64,000 nt of DNA from Glandiceps talaboti (lineage: Eukaryota > Hemichordata > Enteropneusta > Spengelidae): the NCBI RefSeq assembly GCF_964340395.1, contig NC_135556.1, positions 5,001 to 69,000 on the forward strand, in the 5' to 3' direction. Both the position numbers and the translations under genes were made by a program. Below are positions 10,957 to 23,854 of the stretch, in pieces. Each line of letters opens with the position of its first letter. Position 1 is the first letter of the stretch. Under the pieces are notes generated by a model. It was not told the origin of the DNA. It did not search any database and saw nothing but the letters and a program-made list of their open reading frames with translations.

Positions 10957-12141
10957 TCAAAACCTTCCAAATTGGTTATAAACAGGTGAAAACAGATCAA
11001 AACTGATCAAAACCAGTCAATACCGGTTTAAAACCGGTCAAAACTGATCAAAACTAGTCAAACCTGTCCAAAATAGGTGCAAACAAGTCAAAACCGATCA
11101 AAACAAGTCAACACCGGTTTAAAACCGGTCAAACCTGATCAAAACTGGTCAAAATCTGTGCAAACCTGTCTAACTGGTCCAAACTGGTCAAAAATAGGTG
11201 CAGACAACTCAAAACCCGTCAAAACCGATCAAAACTTGTCAAAACCTGTCGCAAACCGGTTTAAACCTATCCAAACCTGTCCAAAATAGGTGCAAACAAC
11301 TCAAAACCAGTCAAAACCTGTCAAAACCTGTCAAAACCGGTCCAAACCGGTCCAAAACCTATCCAAACCGGTCCAAAACCAGTGCAAACAAGTCAAAACT
11401 GATCAAAACCAGTCAACACTGGTTTTAAACCGGTCAAAACTGATCAAAACTGGTCAAAACCTGTCAAAACCGGTTCAAACCTGTCGAAACCTATCGAAAC
11501 CAGTCCAAAACTGGTGCAAACAAGTCAAAACCGATCAAAACCAGTCAACACAGGTTTAAAACCGGTCAAACTTGATCAAAACTGGTCAAAACCTGTCGCA
11601 AACCGGTTTAAAACAAGTGAAAACTGGTCAAAACCTGTGCAAACCTGTCAAACCGGTCCAAACCGGTCAAAAATCAAACAACTCAAAACCCGTCAAAACA
11701 ACTCAAAACCCGTCAAAACCTGTCCAAACCTGTCCAAACCGGTCCAAACCGGTCAAAAACCCATCCAAACTTGTCCAAAACCAGTGCAAACAAGTCAAAA
11801 CTGATCGAAACCAGTCAACACAGGTTTAAAACCGGTCAAAACTGATCAAAACTGGTCAAAACCTGTCGCAAACCGGTTTAAAACAAGTGCAAACTGGTCA
11901 AAACCTGTCCAAACCTTTCAAAACCGGTCCAAACCGGTCGAAAACCAGTGCAAACAAGTCAAAACTGATCAAAATCAGTCAACACTGGTTTTAAACCGGT
12001 CAAAACTGATCAAAACTGGTCAAAACCTGTGCAAACATATTAAAACCGGTCCAAAACCGGTCCAAACCGGTCCAAACCTGTCCAAAACCATTCCAAACCG
12101 GTCACAACCTGTCCAAACCGGTCCACAACCATTGCAAACAA

Positions 12142-12442
12142 GACAAAAAAGGTCAAAACCTGTCCATACCGGTTTTAAACCAGTCAAATCCGATCATAAT
12201 TAGTTAAAACATAAACAATACTGTCAAAACCCGACCAAACCGCAAACCTGTTCTGTACAGGTTTAAATGAGTCAAAACCTGTGCAAACCTGTCCAAACGG
12301 TCCAAACCGGTGGACACCTGTCCAAACCTGTTCTGTACAGGTTTAAATGAGTCAAAACATGTGCAAACCTGTCCAAACGGTCCAAACCGGTCGAAAACCT
12401 ATCCAAGGCGGACCAAAACTGGTGAAAATGAGTCAATATCGG
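12142..12442 (+). repeat. L10 module, gamma type, short form
   Basis: Core at 12205-12223, TTATAGAC downstream. The next core is 2679 bp on, 41 bp more than after L6. Confidence 0.9.
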
Positions 12443-14820
12443 TCAAAACCTTCCAAATTGGTTATAGACAGGTGAAAACAGATCAAAACTGGTCAAAATC
12501 TGTGCAAACCTGTCAAACCGGTCCAAACTGGTCAAAAATAGGTGCAAACAACTCAAAACCCGTCAAAACCGATCAAAACTTGTCAAAACCTGTCGCAAAC
12601 CGGTTTAAACCTATCCAAACCTGTCCAAAATAGGTGCAAACAACTCAAAACCAGTCAAAACCTGTCAAAACCTGTCAAAACCGGTCCAAACCGGTCCAAA
12701 ACCTATCCAAACCGGTCCAAAACCAGTGCAAACAAGTCAAAACTGATCAATACCAGTCAACACTGGTTTTAAACCGGTCAAAACTGATCAAAACTGGTCA
12801 AAACCTGTCAAAACCGGTTCAAACCTGTCGAAACCTATCGAAACCAGTCCAAAACTGGTGCAAACAAGTCAAAACCGATCAAAACCAGTCAACACAGGTT
12901 TAAAACCGGTCAAAACTGATCAAAACTGGTCAAAACCTGTCGCAAACCGGTTTAAAACAAGTGAAAACTGGTCAAAACCTGTGCAAACCTGTCAAACCGG
13001 TCCAAACCGGTCAAAAATCAAACAACTCAAAACCCGTCAAAACAACTCAAAACCCGTCAAAACCTCTCCAAACCTGTCCAAACCGGTCCAAACCGGTCAA
13101 AAACCCATCCAAACTTGTCCAAAACCAGTGCAAACAAGTCAAAACTGATCGAAACCAGTCAACACAGGTTTAAAACCGGTCAAAACTGATCAAAACTGGT
13201 CAAAACCTGTCGCAAACCGGTTTAAAACAAGTGCAAACTGGTCAAAACCTGTCCAAACCTTTCAAACCGGTCCAAACCGGTCAAAAATCAAACAACTCAA
13301 AACCCGTCAAAACAACTCAAAACCCGTCAAAACCTCTCCAAACCTGTCCAAACCGGTCCAAACCGGTCAAAAACCCATCCAAACTTGTCCAAAACCAGTG
13401 CAAACAAGTCAAAACTGATCAAAATCAGTCAACACTGGTTTTAAATCGGTCAAAACTGATCAAAACTAGTCAAAACCTGTGCAAACATATCAAAACCGGT
13501 CCAAAACCGGTCCAAACCTGTCCAAAACCATTCCAAACCGGTCACAACCTGTCCAAACCGGTCCACAACCAGTGCAAACAAGTCAAAACTGATCAAAACC
13601 AGTCAACACTGGTTTTAAACCGGTCAAAACTGATCTAAACTGGTCAAAACCTGTCAAAACCGGTTCAAACCTGTCGAAACCTATCGAAACCAGTCCAAAA
13701 CTGGTGCAAACAAGTCAAAACTGATCAAAACCAGTCAACACAGGTTTAAAACCGGTCAAAACTGATCAAAACTGGTCAAAACCTGTCGCAAACCGGTTTA
13801 AAACAAGTGAAAACAGATCAAAACTGGTCAAAATCTGTGCAAACCTGTCAAACCGGTCCAAACTGGTCAAAAATAGGTGCAAACAACTCAAAACCCGTCA
13901 AAACCGATCAAAACTTGTCAAAACCTGTCGCAAACCGGTTTAAACCTATCCAAACCTGTCCAAAATAGGTGCAAACAACTCAAAACCAGTCAAAACCTGT
14001 CAAAACCTGTCAAAACCGGTCCAAACCGGTCCAAAACCTATCCAAACCGGTCCAAAACCAGTGCAAACAAGTCAAAACTGATCAAAACCAGTCAACACTG
14101 GTTTTAAACCGGTCAAAACTGATCAAAACTGGTCAAAACCTGTCAAAACCGGTTCAAACCTGTCGAAACCTATCGAAACCAGTCCAAAACTGGTGCAAAC
14201 AAGTCAAAACCGATCAAAACCAGTCAACACAGGTTTAAAACCGGTCAAAACTGATCAAAACTGGTCAAAACCTGTCGCAAACCGGTTTAAAACAAGTGAA
14301 AACTGGTCAAAACCTGTGCAAACCTGTCAAACCGGTCCAAACCGGTCAAAAATCAAACAACTCAAAACCCGTCAAAACAACTCAAAACCCGTCAAAACCT
14401 GTCCAAACCTGTCCAAACCGGTCCAAACCGGTCAAAAACCCATCCAAACTTGTCCAAAACCAGTGCAAACAAGTCAAAACTGATCGAAACCAGTCAACAC
14501 AGGTTTAAAACCGGTCAAAACTGATCAAAACTGGTCAAAACCTGTCGCAAACCGGTTTAAAACAAGTGCAAACTGGTCAAAACCTGTCCAAACCTTTCAA
14601 AACCGGTCCAAACCGGTCGAAAACCAGTGCAAACAAGTCAAAACTGATCAAAATCAGTCAACACTGGTTTTAAACCGGTCAAAACTGATCAAAACTGGTC
14701 AAAACCTGTGCAAACATATTAAAACCGGTCCAAAACCGGTCCAAACCGGTCAAAACCTGTCCAAAACCATTCCAAACCGGTCACAACCTGTCCAAACCGG
14801 TCCACAACCATTGCAAACAA

Positions 14821-15071
14821 GACAAAAAAGGTCAAAACCTGTCCATACCGGTTTTAAACCAGTCAAATCCGATCATAATTAGTTAAAACATAAACAATAC
14901 TGTCAAAACCCGACCAAACCGCAAACCTGTTCTGTACAGGTTTAAATGAGTCAAAACCTGTGCAAACCTGTCCAAACGGTCCAAAACCTGTCCAAACCGG
15001 TCCAAACCTGTCCAAAACCATTCCAAACCGGTCACAACCTGTCCAAACCGGTCCACAACCATTGCAAACAA
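14821..15071 (+). repeat. L11 module, S type
   Basis: Core at 14884-14902, single hairpin. Confidence 0.9.
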
Positions 15072-15392
15072 GACAAAAAAGGTCAAAACCTGTCCATACC
15101 GGTTTTAAACCAGTCAAATCCGATCAAATTTAGTTAAAACATAAACAATACTGTCAAAACCCGACCAAACCGCAAACCGATCGACACCTGTCCAAACCTG
15201 TTCTGTACAGGTTTAAATGAGTCAAAACCTGTGCAAACCTGTCCAAACGGTCCAAACCGGTGGACACCTGTCCAAACCTGTTCTGTACAGGTTTAAATGA
15301 GTCAAAACATGTGCAAACCTGTCCAAACGGTCCAAACCGGTCGAAAACCTATCCAAGGCGGACCAAAACTGGTGAAAATGAGTCAATATCGG
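15072..15392 (+). repeat. L12 module, alpha type, long form
   Basis: Core at 15135-15153. The downstream region has the common GGTCCAAACC, unlike L4 and L8. Confidence 0.9.
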
Positions 15393-15489
15393 TCAAAACC
15401 TTCCAAATCGGTTATAAACAGGTGAAAACAGATCAAAACTGGTCAAAACCTGTCAAGACTGGTTCAAACCTGTCGAAACCTATCGAAAC

Positions 15490-15606
15490 CATTCCCAAAC
15501 TGGTGAAAACAAGTCAAAACCGATCAAAACCAGTCAACACCGGTTTAAAACCAGTGAAAACTGGTCAAAACCTTTCGCAAACCGGTTTAAAACCAGTTAA
15601 ATCTGG
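15490..15606 (+). repeat. W module copy 4
   Basis: Downstream of alpha L12, 5754 bp after copy 3. Confidence 0.85.
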
Positions 15607-16409
15607 TCAAAACCTGTCCAAACCTTTCAACACCGGTCCAAACCGGTCAAAAACCAGTGCAAACAAGTCAAAAATGATCAAAACCAATCAACACTGGTTT
15701 TAAACCGGTCAAAACTGATCAAAACTGGTCAAAACCTGTGCAAACAACTCAAAACCCGTCAAAACCTGTCCAAACATGTCAAAACCGGTCCAAACCGGTC
15801 CAAAACCTATCCAAACCGGTCCAAAACCAGTGCAAACAAGTCAAAACTGATCAAAACCAGTCAACACTGGTTTTAAACCGGTCAAAACTGATCTAAACTG
15901 GTCAAAACCTGTCAAAACCGGTTCAAACCTGTCGAAACCTATCGAAACCAGTCCAAAACTGGTGCAAACAAGTCAAAACTGATCAAAACCAGTCAACACA
16001 GGTTTAAAACCGGTCAAAACTGATCAAAACTGGTCAAAACCTGTCGCAAACCGGTTTAAAACAAGTGCAAACTGGTCAAAACCTGTGCAAACCTGTCAAA
16101 CCGGTCCAAAACGGTCAAAATTAGGTGCAAACAACTCAAAACCCCTCAAAACCGATCAAAACTTGTCAAAACCTGTCCAAACCTTTTAAAACCGGTCCAA
16201 ACCGGTCGAAAACCAGTGCAAACAAGTCAAAACTGATCAAAATCAGTCAACACTGGTTTTAAATCGGTCAAAACTGATCAAAACTGGTCAAAACCTGTGC
16301 AAACATATCAAAACCGGTCCAAAACCTGTCCAAACCGGTCCAAACCTGTCCAAAACCATTCCAAACCGGTCACAACCTGTCCAAACCGGTCCACAACCAT
16401 TGCAAACAA

Positions 16410-16710
16410 GACAAAAAAGGTCAAAACCTGTCCATACCGGTTTTAAACCAGTCAAATCCGATCATAATTAGTTAAAACATAAACAATACTGTCAAAACCC
16501 GACCAAACCGCAAACCTGTTCTGTACAGGTTTAAATGAGTCAAAACCTGTGCAAACCTGTCCAAACGGTCCAAACCGGTGGACACCTGTCCAAACCTGTT
16601 CTGTACAGGTTTAAATGAGTCAAAACATGTGCAAACCTGTCCAAACGGTCCAAACCGGTCGAAAACCTATCCAAGGCGGACCAAAACTGGTGAAAATGAG
16701 TCAATATCGG
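16410..16710 (+). repeat. L13 module, beta type, short form
   Basis: Core at 16473-16491, two hairpins. Confidence 0.9.
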
Positions 16711-17895
16711 TCAAAACCTTCCAAATTGGTTATAAACAGGTGAAAACAGATCAAAACTGATCAAAACCAGTCAATACCGGTTTAAAACCGGTCAAAACTG
16801 ATCAAAACTAGTCAAACCTGTCCAAAATAGGTGCAAACAAGTCAAAACCGATCAAAACAAGTCAACACCGGTTTAAAACCGGTCAAACCTGATCAAAACT
16901 GGTCGAAATCTGTGCAAACCTGTCTAACTGGTCCAAACTGGTCAAAAATAGGTGCAGACAACTCAAAACCCGTCAAAACCGATCAAAACTTGTCAAAACC
17001 TGTCGCAAACCGGTTTAAACCTATCCAAACCTGTCCAAAATAGGTGCAAACAACTCAAAACCAGTCAAAACATGTCAAAACCTGTCAAAACCGGTCCAAA
17101 CCGGTCCAAAACCTATCCAAACCGGTCCAAAACCAGTGCAAACAAGTCAAAACTGATCAAAACCAGTCAACACTGGTTTTAAACCGGTCAAAACTGATCA
17201 AAACTGGTCAAAACCTGTCAAAACCGGTTCAAACCTGTCGAAACCTATCGAAACCAGTCCAAAACTGGTGCAAACAAGTCAAAACCGATCAAAACCAGTC
17301 AACACAGGTTTAAAACCGGTCAAACCTGATCAAAACTGGTCAAAACCTGTCGCAAACCGGTTTAAAACAAGTGAAAACTGGTCAAAACCTGTGCAAACCT
17401 GTCAAACCGGTCCAAACCGGTCAAAAATCAAACAACTCAAAACCCGTCAAAACAACTCAAAACCCGTCAAAACCTGTCCAAACCTGTCCAAACCGGTCCA
17501 AACCGGTCAAAAACCCATCCAAACTTGTCCTAAACCAGTGCAAACAAGTCAAAACTGATCGAAACCAGTCAACACAGGTTTAAAACCGGTCAAAACTGAT
17601 CAAAACTGGTCAAAACCTGTCGCAAACCGGTTTAAAACAAGTGCAAACTGGTCAAAACCTGTCCAAACCTTTCAAAACCGGTCCAAACCGGTCGAAAACC
17701 AGTGCAAACAAGTCAAAACTGATCAAAATCAGTCAACACTGGTTTTAAACCGGTCAAAACTGATCAAAACTGGTCAAAACCTGTGCAAACATATTAAAAC
17801 CGGTCCAAAACCGGTCCAAACCGGTCCAAACCTGTCCAAAACCATTCCAAACCGGTCACAACCTGTCCAAACCGGTCCACAACCATTGCAAACAA

Positions 17896-18196
17896 GACAA
17901 AAAAGGTCAAAACCTGTCCATACCGGTTTTAAACCAGTCAAATCCGATCATAATTAGTTAAAACATAAACAATACTGTCAAAACCCGACCAAACCGCAAA
18001 CCTGTTCTGTACAGGTTTAAATGAGTCAAAACCTGTGCAAACCTGTCCAAACGGTCCAAACCGGTGGACACCTGTCCAAACCTGTTCTGTACAGGTTTAA
18101 ATGAGTCAAAACATGTGCAAACCTGTCCAAACGGTCCAAACCGGTCGAAAACCTATCCAAGGCGGACCAAAACTGGTGAAAATGAGTCAATATCGG
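17896..18196 (+). repeat. L14 module, gamma type, short form
   Basis: Core at 17959-17977. Next core at 2583 bp. Confidence 0.9.
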
Positions 18197-20478
18197 TCAA
18201 AACCTTCCAAATTGGTTATAGACAGGTGAAAACAGATCAAAACTGGTCAAAATCTGTGCAAACCTGTCAAACCGGTCCAAACTGGTCAAAAATAGGTGCA
18301 AACAACTCAAAACCCGTCAAAACCGATCAAAACTTGTCAAAACCTGTCGCAAACCGGTTTAAACCTATCCAAACCTGTCCAAAATAGGTGCAAACAACTC
18401 AAAACCAGTCAAAACCTGTCAAAACCTGTCAAAACCGGTCCAAACCGGTCCAAAACCTATCCAAACCGGTCCAAAACCAGTGCAAACAAGTCAAAACTGA
18501 TCAATACCAGTCAACACTGGTTTTAAACCGGTCAAAACTGATCAAAACTGGTCAAAACCTGTCAAAACCGGTTCAAACCTGTCGAAACCTATCGAAACCA
18601 GTCCAAAACTGGTGCAAACAAGTCAAAACCGATCAAAACCAGTCAACACAGGTTTAAAACCGGTCAAAACTGATCAAAACTGGTCAAAACCTGTCGCAAA
18701 CCGGTTTAAAACAAGTGAAAACTGGTCAAAACCTGTGCAAACCTGTCAAACCGGTCCAAACCGGTCAAAAATCAAACAACTCAAAACCAGTCAAAACAAC
18801 TCAAAACCCGTCAAAACCTCTCCAAACCTGTCCAAACCGGTCCAAACCGGTCAAAAACCCATCCAAACTTGTCCAAAACCAGTGCAAACAAGTCAAAACT
18901 GATCGAAACCAGTCAACACAGGTTTAAAACCGGTCAAAACTGATCAAAACTGGTCAAAACCTGTCGCAAACCGGTTTAAAACAAGTGCAAACTGGTCAAA
19001 ACCTGTCCAAACCTTTCAAAACCGGTCCAAACCGGTCGAAAACCAGTGCAAACAAGTCAAAACTGATCAAAATCAGTCAACACTGGTTTTAAATCGGTCA
19101 AAACTGATCAAAACTAGTCAAAACCTGTGCAAACATATCAAAACCGGTCCAAAACCGGTCCAAACCGGTCCAAACCTGTCCAAAACCATTCCAAACCGGT
19201 CACAACCTGTCCAAACCGGTCCACAACCAGTGCAAACAAGTCAAAACTGATCAAAACCAGTCAACACTGGTTTTAAACCGGTCAAAACTGATCTAAACTG
19301 GTCAAAACCTGTCAAAACCGGTTCAAACCTGTCGAAACCTATCGAAACCAGTCCAAAACTGGTGCAAACAAGTCAAAACTGATCAAAACCAGTCAACACA
19401 GGTTTAAAACCGGTCAAAACTGATCAAAACTGGTCAAAACCTGTCGCAAACCGGTTTAAAACAAGTGAAAACAGATCAAAACTGGTCAAAATCTGTGCAA
19501 ACCTGTCAAACCGGTCCAAACTGGTCAAAAATAGGTGCAAACAACTCAAAACCCGTCAAAACCGATCAAAACTTGTCAAAACCTGTCGCAAACCGGTTTA
19601 AACCTATCCAAACCTGTCCAAAATAGGTGCAAACAACTCAAAACCAGTCAAAACCTGTCAAAACCGGTCAAAACCGGTCCAAACCGGTCCAAAACCTATC
19701 CAAACCGGTCCAAAACCAGTGCAAACAAGTCAAAACTGATCAAAACCAGTCAACACTGGTTTTAAACCGGTCAAAACTGATCAAAACTGGTCAAAACCTG
19801 TCAAAACCGGTTCAAACCTGTCGAAACCTATCGAAACCAGTCCAAAACTGGTGCAAACAAGTCAAAACCGATCAAAACCAGTCAACACAGGTTTAAAACC
19901 GGTCAAAACTGATCAAAACTGGTCAAAACCTGTCGCAAACCGGTTTAAAACAAGTGAAAACTGGTCAAAACCTGTGCAAACCTGTCAAACCGGTCCAAAC
20001 CGGTCAAAAATCAAACAACTCAAAACCCGTCAAAACAACTCAAAACCCGTCAAAACCTGTCCAAACCTGTCCAAACCGGTCCAAACCGGTCAAAAACCCA
20101 TCCAAACTTGTCCAAAACCAGTGCAAACAAGTCAAAACTGATCGAAACCAGTCAACACAGGTTTAAAACCGGTCAAAACTGATCAAAACTGGTCAAAACC
20201 TGTCGCAAACCGGTTTAAAACAAGTGCAAACTGGTCAAAACCTGTCCAAACCTTTCAAAACCGGTCCAAACCGGTCGAAAACCAGTGCAAACAAGTCAAA
20301 ACTGATCAAAATCAGTCAACACTGGTTTTAAACCGGTCAAAACTGATCAAAACTGGTCAAAACCTGTGCAAACATATTAAAACCGGTCCAAAACCGGTCC
20401 AAACCGGTCAAAACCTGTCCAAAACCATTCCAAACCGGTCACAACCTGTCCAAACCGGTCCACAACCATTGCAAACAA

Positions 20479-20729
20479 GACAAAAAAGGTCAAAACCTGT
20501 CCATACCGGTTTTAAACCAGTCAAATCCGATCATAATTAGTTAAAACATAAACAATACTGTCAAAACCCGACCAAACCGCAAACCTGTTCTGTACAGGTT
20601 TAAATGAGTCAAAACCTGTGCAAACCTGTCCAAACGGTCCAAAACCTGTCCAAACCGGTCCAAACCTGTCCAAAACCATTCCAAACCGGTCACAACCTGT
20701 CCAAACCGGTCCACAACCATTGCAAACAA
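20479..20729 (+). repeat. L15 module, S type (last S in the window)
   Basis: Core at 20542-20560, single hairpin. No later L module has the 251-bp tandem arrangement. Confidence 0.9.
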
Positions 20730-21050
20730 GACAAAAAAGGTCAAAACCTGTCCATACCGGTTTTAAACCAGTCAAATCCGATCAAATTTAGTTAAAACAT
20801 AAACAATACTGTCAAAACCCGACCAAACCGCAAACCGATCGACACCTGTCCAAACCTGTTCTGTACAGGTTTAAATGAGTCAAAACCTGTGCAAACCTGT
20901 CCAAACGGTCCAAACCGGTGGACACCTGTCCAAACCTGTTCTGTACAGGTTTAAATGAGTCAAAACATGTGCAAACCTGTCCAAACGGTCCAAACCGGTC
21001 GAAAACCTATCCAAGGCGGACCAAAACTGGTGAAAATGAGTCAATATCGG
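20730..21050 (+). repeat. L16 module, alpha type, long form
   Basis: Core at 20793-20811. It is the last alpha module in the window. Confidence 0.9.
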
Positions 21051-21147
21051 TCAAAACCTTCCAAATCGGTTATAAACAGGTGAAAACAGATCAAAACTGG
21101 TCATAACCTGTCAAGACTGGTTCAAACCTGTCGAAACCTATCGAAAC

Positions 21148-21264
21148 CATTCCCAAACTGGTGAAAACAAGTCAAAACCGATCAAAACCAGTCAACACCG
21201 GTTTAAAACCAGTGAAAACTGGTCAAAACCTTTCGCAAACCGGTTTAAAACCAGTTAAATCTGG
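21148..21264 (+). repeat. W module copy 5
   Basis: Downstream of alpha L16. It is the last W before a gap of nearly 38 kb. Confidence 0.85.
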
Positions 21265-22067
21265 TCAAAACCTGTCCAAACCTTTCAACACCGGTCCAAA
21301 CCGGTCAAAAACCAGTGCAAACAAGTCAAAAATGATCAAAACCAATCAACACTGGTTTTAAACCGGTCAAAACTGATCAAAACTGGTCAAAACCTGTGCA
21401 AACAACTCAAAACCCGTCAAAACCTGTCCAAACATGTCAAAACCGGTCCAAACCGGTCCAAAACCTATCCAAACCGGTCCAAAACCAGTGCAAACAAGTT
21501 AAAACTGATCAAAACCAGTCAACACTGGTTTTAAACCGGTCAAAACTGATCTAAACTGGTCAAAACCTGTCAAAACCGGTTCAAACCTGTCGAAACCTAT
21601 CGAAACCAGTCCAAAACTGGTGCAAACAAGTCAAAACTGATCAAAACCAGTCAACACAGGTTTAAAACCGGTCAAAACTGATCAAAACTGGTCAAAACCT
21701 GTCGCAAACCGGTTTAAAACAAGTGCAAACTGGTCAAAACCTGTGCAAACCTGTCAAACCGGTCCAAAACGGTCAAAATTAGGTGCAAACAACTCAAAAC
21801 CCGTCAAAACCGATCAAAACTTGTCCAAACCTGTCCAAACCTTTTAAAACCGGTCCAAACCGGTCGAAAACCAGTGCAAACAAGTCAAAACTGATCAAAA
21901 TCAGTCAACACTGGTTTTAAATCGGTCAAAACTGATCAAAACTGGTCAAAACCTGTGCAAACATATCAAAACCGGTCCAAAACCTGTCCAAACCGGTCCA
22001 AACCTGTCCAAAACCATTCCAAACCGGTCACAACCTGTCCAAACCGGTCCACAACCATTGCAAACAA

Positions 22068-22368
22068 GACAAAAAAGGTCAAAACCTGTCCATACCGGTT
22101 TTAAACCAGTCAAATCCGATCATAATTAGTTAAAACATAAACAATACTGTCAAAACCCGACCAAACCGCAAACCTGTTCTGTACAGGTTTAAATGAGTCA
22201 AAACCTGTGCAAACCTGTCCAAACGGTCCAAACCGGTGGACACCTGTCCAAACCTGTTCTGTACAGGTTTAAATGAGTCAAAACATGTGCAAACCTGTCC
22301 AAACGGTCCAAACCGGTCGAAAACCTATCCAAGGCGGACCAAAACTGGTGAAAATGAGTCAATATCGG
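22068..22368 (+). repeat. L17 module, beta type, short form
   Basis: Core at 22131-22149, two hairpins. Confidence 0.9.
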
Positions 22369-23553
22369 TCAAAACCTTCCAAATTGGTTATAAACAGGTG
22401 AAAACAGATCAAAACTGATCAAAACCAGTCAATACCGGTTTAAAACCGGTCAAAACTGATCAAAACTAGTCAAACCTGTCCAAAATAGGTGCAAACAAGT
22501 CAAAACCGATCAAAACAAGTCAACACCGGTTTAAAACCGGTCAAACCTGATCAAAACTGGTCAAAATCTGTGCAAACCTGTCTAACCGGTCCAAACTGGT
22601 CAAAAATAGGTGCAGACAACTCAAAACCCGTCAAAACCGATCAAAACTTGTCAAAACCTGTCGCAAACCGGTTTAAACCTATCCAAACCTGTCCAAAATA
22701 GGTGCAAACAACTCAAAACCAGTCAAAACATGTCAAAACCTGTCAAAACCGGTCCAAACCGGTCCAAAACCTATCCAAACCGGTCCAAAACCAGTGCAAA
22801 CAAGTCAAAACTGATCAAAACCAGTCAACACTGGTTTTAAACCGGTCAAAACTGATCAAAACTGGTCAAAACCTGTCAAAACCGGTTCAAACCTGTCGAA
22901 ACCTATCGAAACCAGTCCAAAACTGGTGCAAACAAGTCAAAACCGATCAAAACCAGTCAACACAGGTTTAAAACCGGTCAAACCTGATCAAAACTGGTCA
23001 AAACCTGTCGCAAACCGGTTTAAAACAAGTGAAAACTGGTCAAAACCTGTGCAAACCTGTCAAACCGGTCCAAACCGGTCAAAAATCAAACAACTCAAAA
23101 CCCGTCAAAACAACTCAAAACCCGTCAAAACCTGTCCAAACCTGTCCAAACCGGTCCAAACCGGTCAAAAACCCATCCAAACTTGTCCAAAACCAGTGCA
23201 AACAAGTCAAAACTGATCGAAACCAGTCAACACAGGTTTAAAACCGGTCAAAACTGATCAAAACTGGTCAAAACCTGTCGCAAACCGGTTTAAAACAAGT
23301 GCAAACTGGTCAAAACCTGTCCAAACCTTTCAAAACCGGTCCAAACCGGTCGAAAACCAGTGCAAACAAGTCAAAACTGATCAAAATCAGTCAACACTGG
23401 TTTTAAACCGGTCAAAACTGATCAAAACTGGTCAAAACCTGTGCAAACATATTAAAACCGGTCCAAAACCGGTCCAAACCGGTCCAAACCTGTCCAAAAC
23501 CATTCCAAACCGGTCACAACCTGTCCAAACCGGTCCACAACCATTGCAAACAA

Positions 23554-23854
23554 GACAAAAAAGGTCAAAACCTGTCCATACCGGTTTTAAACCAGTCAAA
23601 TCCGATCATAATTAGTTAAAACATAAACAATACTGTCAAAACCCGACCAAACCGCAAACCTGTTCTGTACAGGTTTAAATGAGTCAAAACCTGTGCAAAC
23701 CTGTCCAAACGGTCCAAACCGGTGGACACCTGTCCAAACCTGTTCTGTACAGGTTTAAATGAGTCAAAACATGTGCAAACCTGTCCAAACGGTCCAAACC
23801 GGTCGAAAACCTATCCAAGGCGGACCAAAACTGGTGAAAATGAGTCAATATCGG
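23554..23854 (+). repeat. L18 module, gamma type, short form
   Basis: Core at 23617-23635. It is the starting point of the 4483-bp repeat that continues to L20. Confidence 0.9.

Larger units (their letters stand above)
9130..14883 (+). repeat. HOR copy 2, 5754 bp (S-alpha-beta-gamma)
   Basis: L cores are at 9130, 9381, 10719 and 12205. From 9130 to about 13420 it matches the preceding copy at a constant offset of 5713 with no difference that I noticed. The offset then becomes 5744 and finally 5754 as indels of 41 and 10 bp accumulate. It contains the K module twice, 270 bp apart (start points 12961 and 13231), as does the preceding copy (7248 and 7518). The two later copies lack this doubling. 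Confidence 0.9.
14884..20541 (+). repeat. HOR copy 3, 5658 bp (S-alpha-beta-gamma)
   Basis: L cores are at 14884, 15135, 16473 and 17959. The block is exactly as long as the next copy. Differences noticed against it include G at about 16905 (GGTCGAAATC), T at about 17531 (GTCCTAAACC), CCAGTC near 18788, CTCTCC near 18817 and CCGGTC near 19665. It lacks the 270-bp K doubling of the two preceding copies, so it is 96 bp shorter than copy 2. Confidence 0.9.
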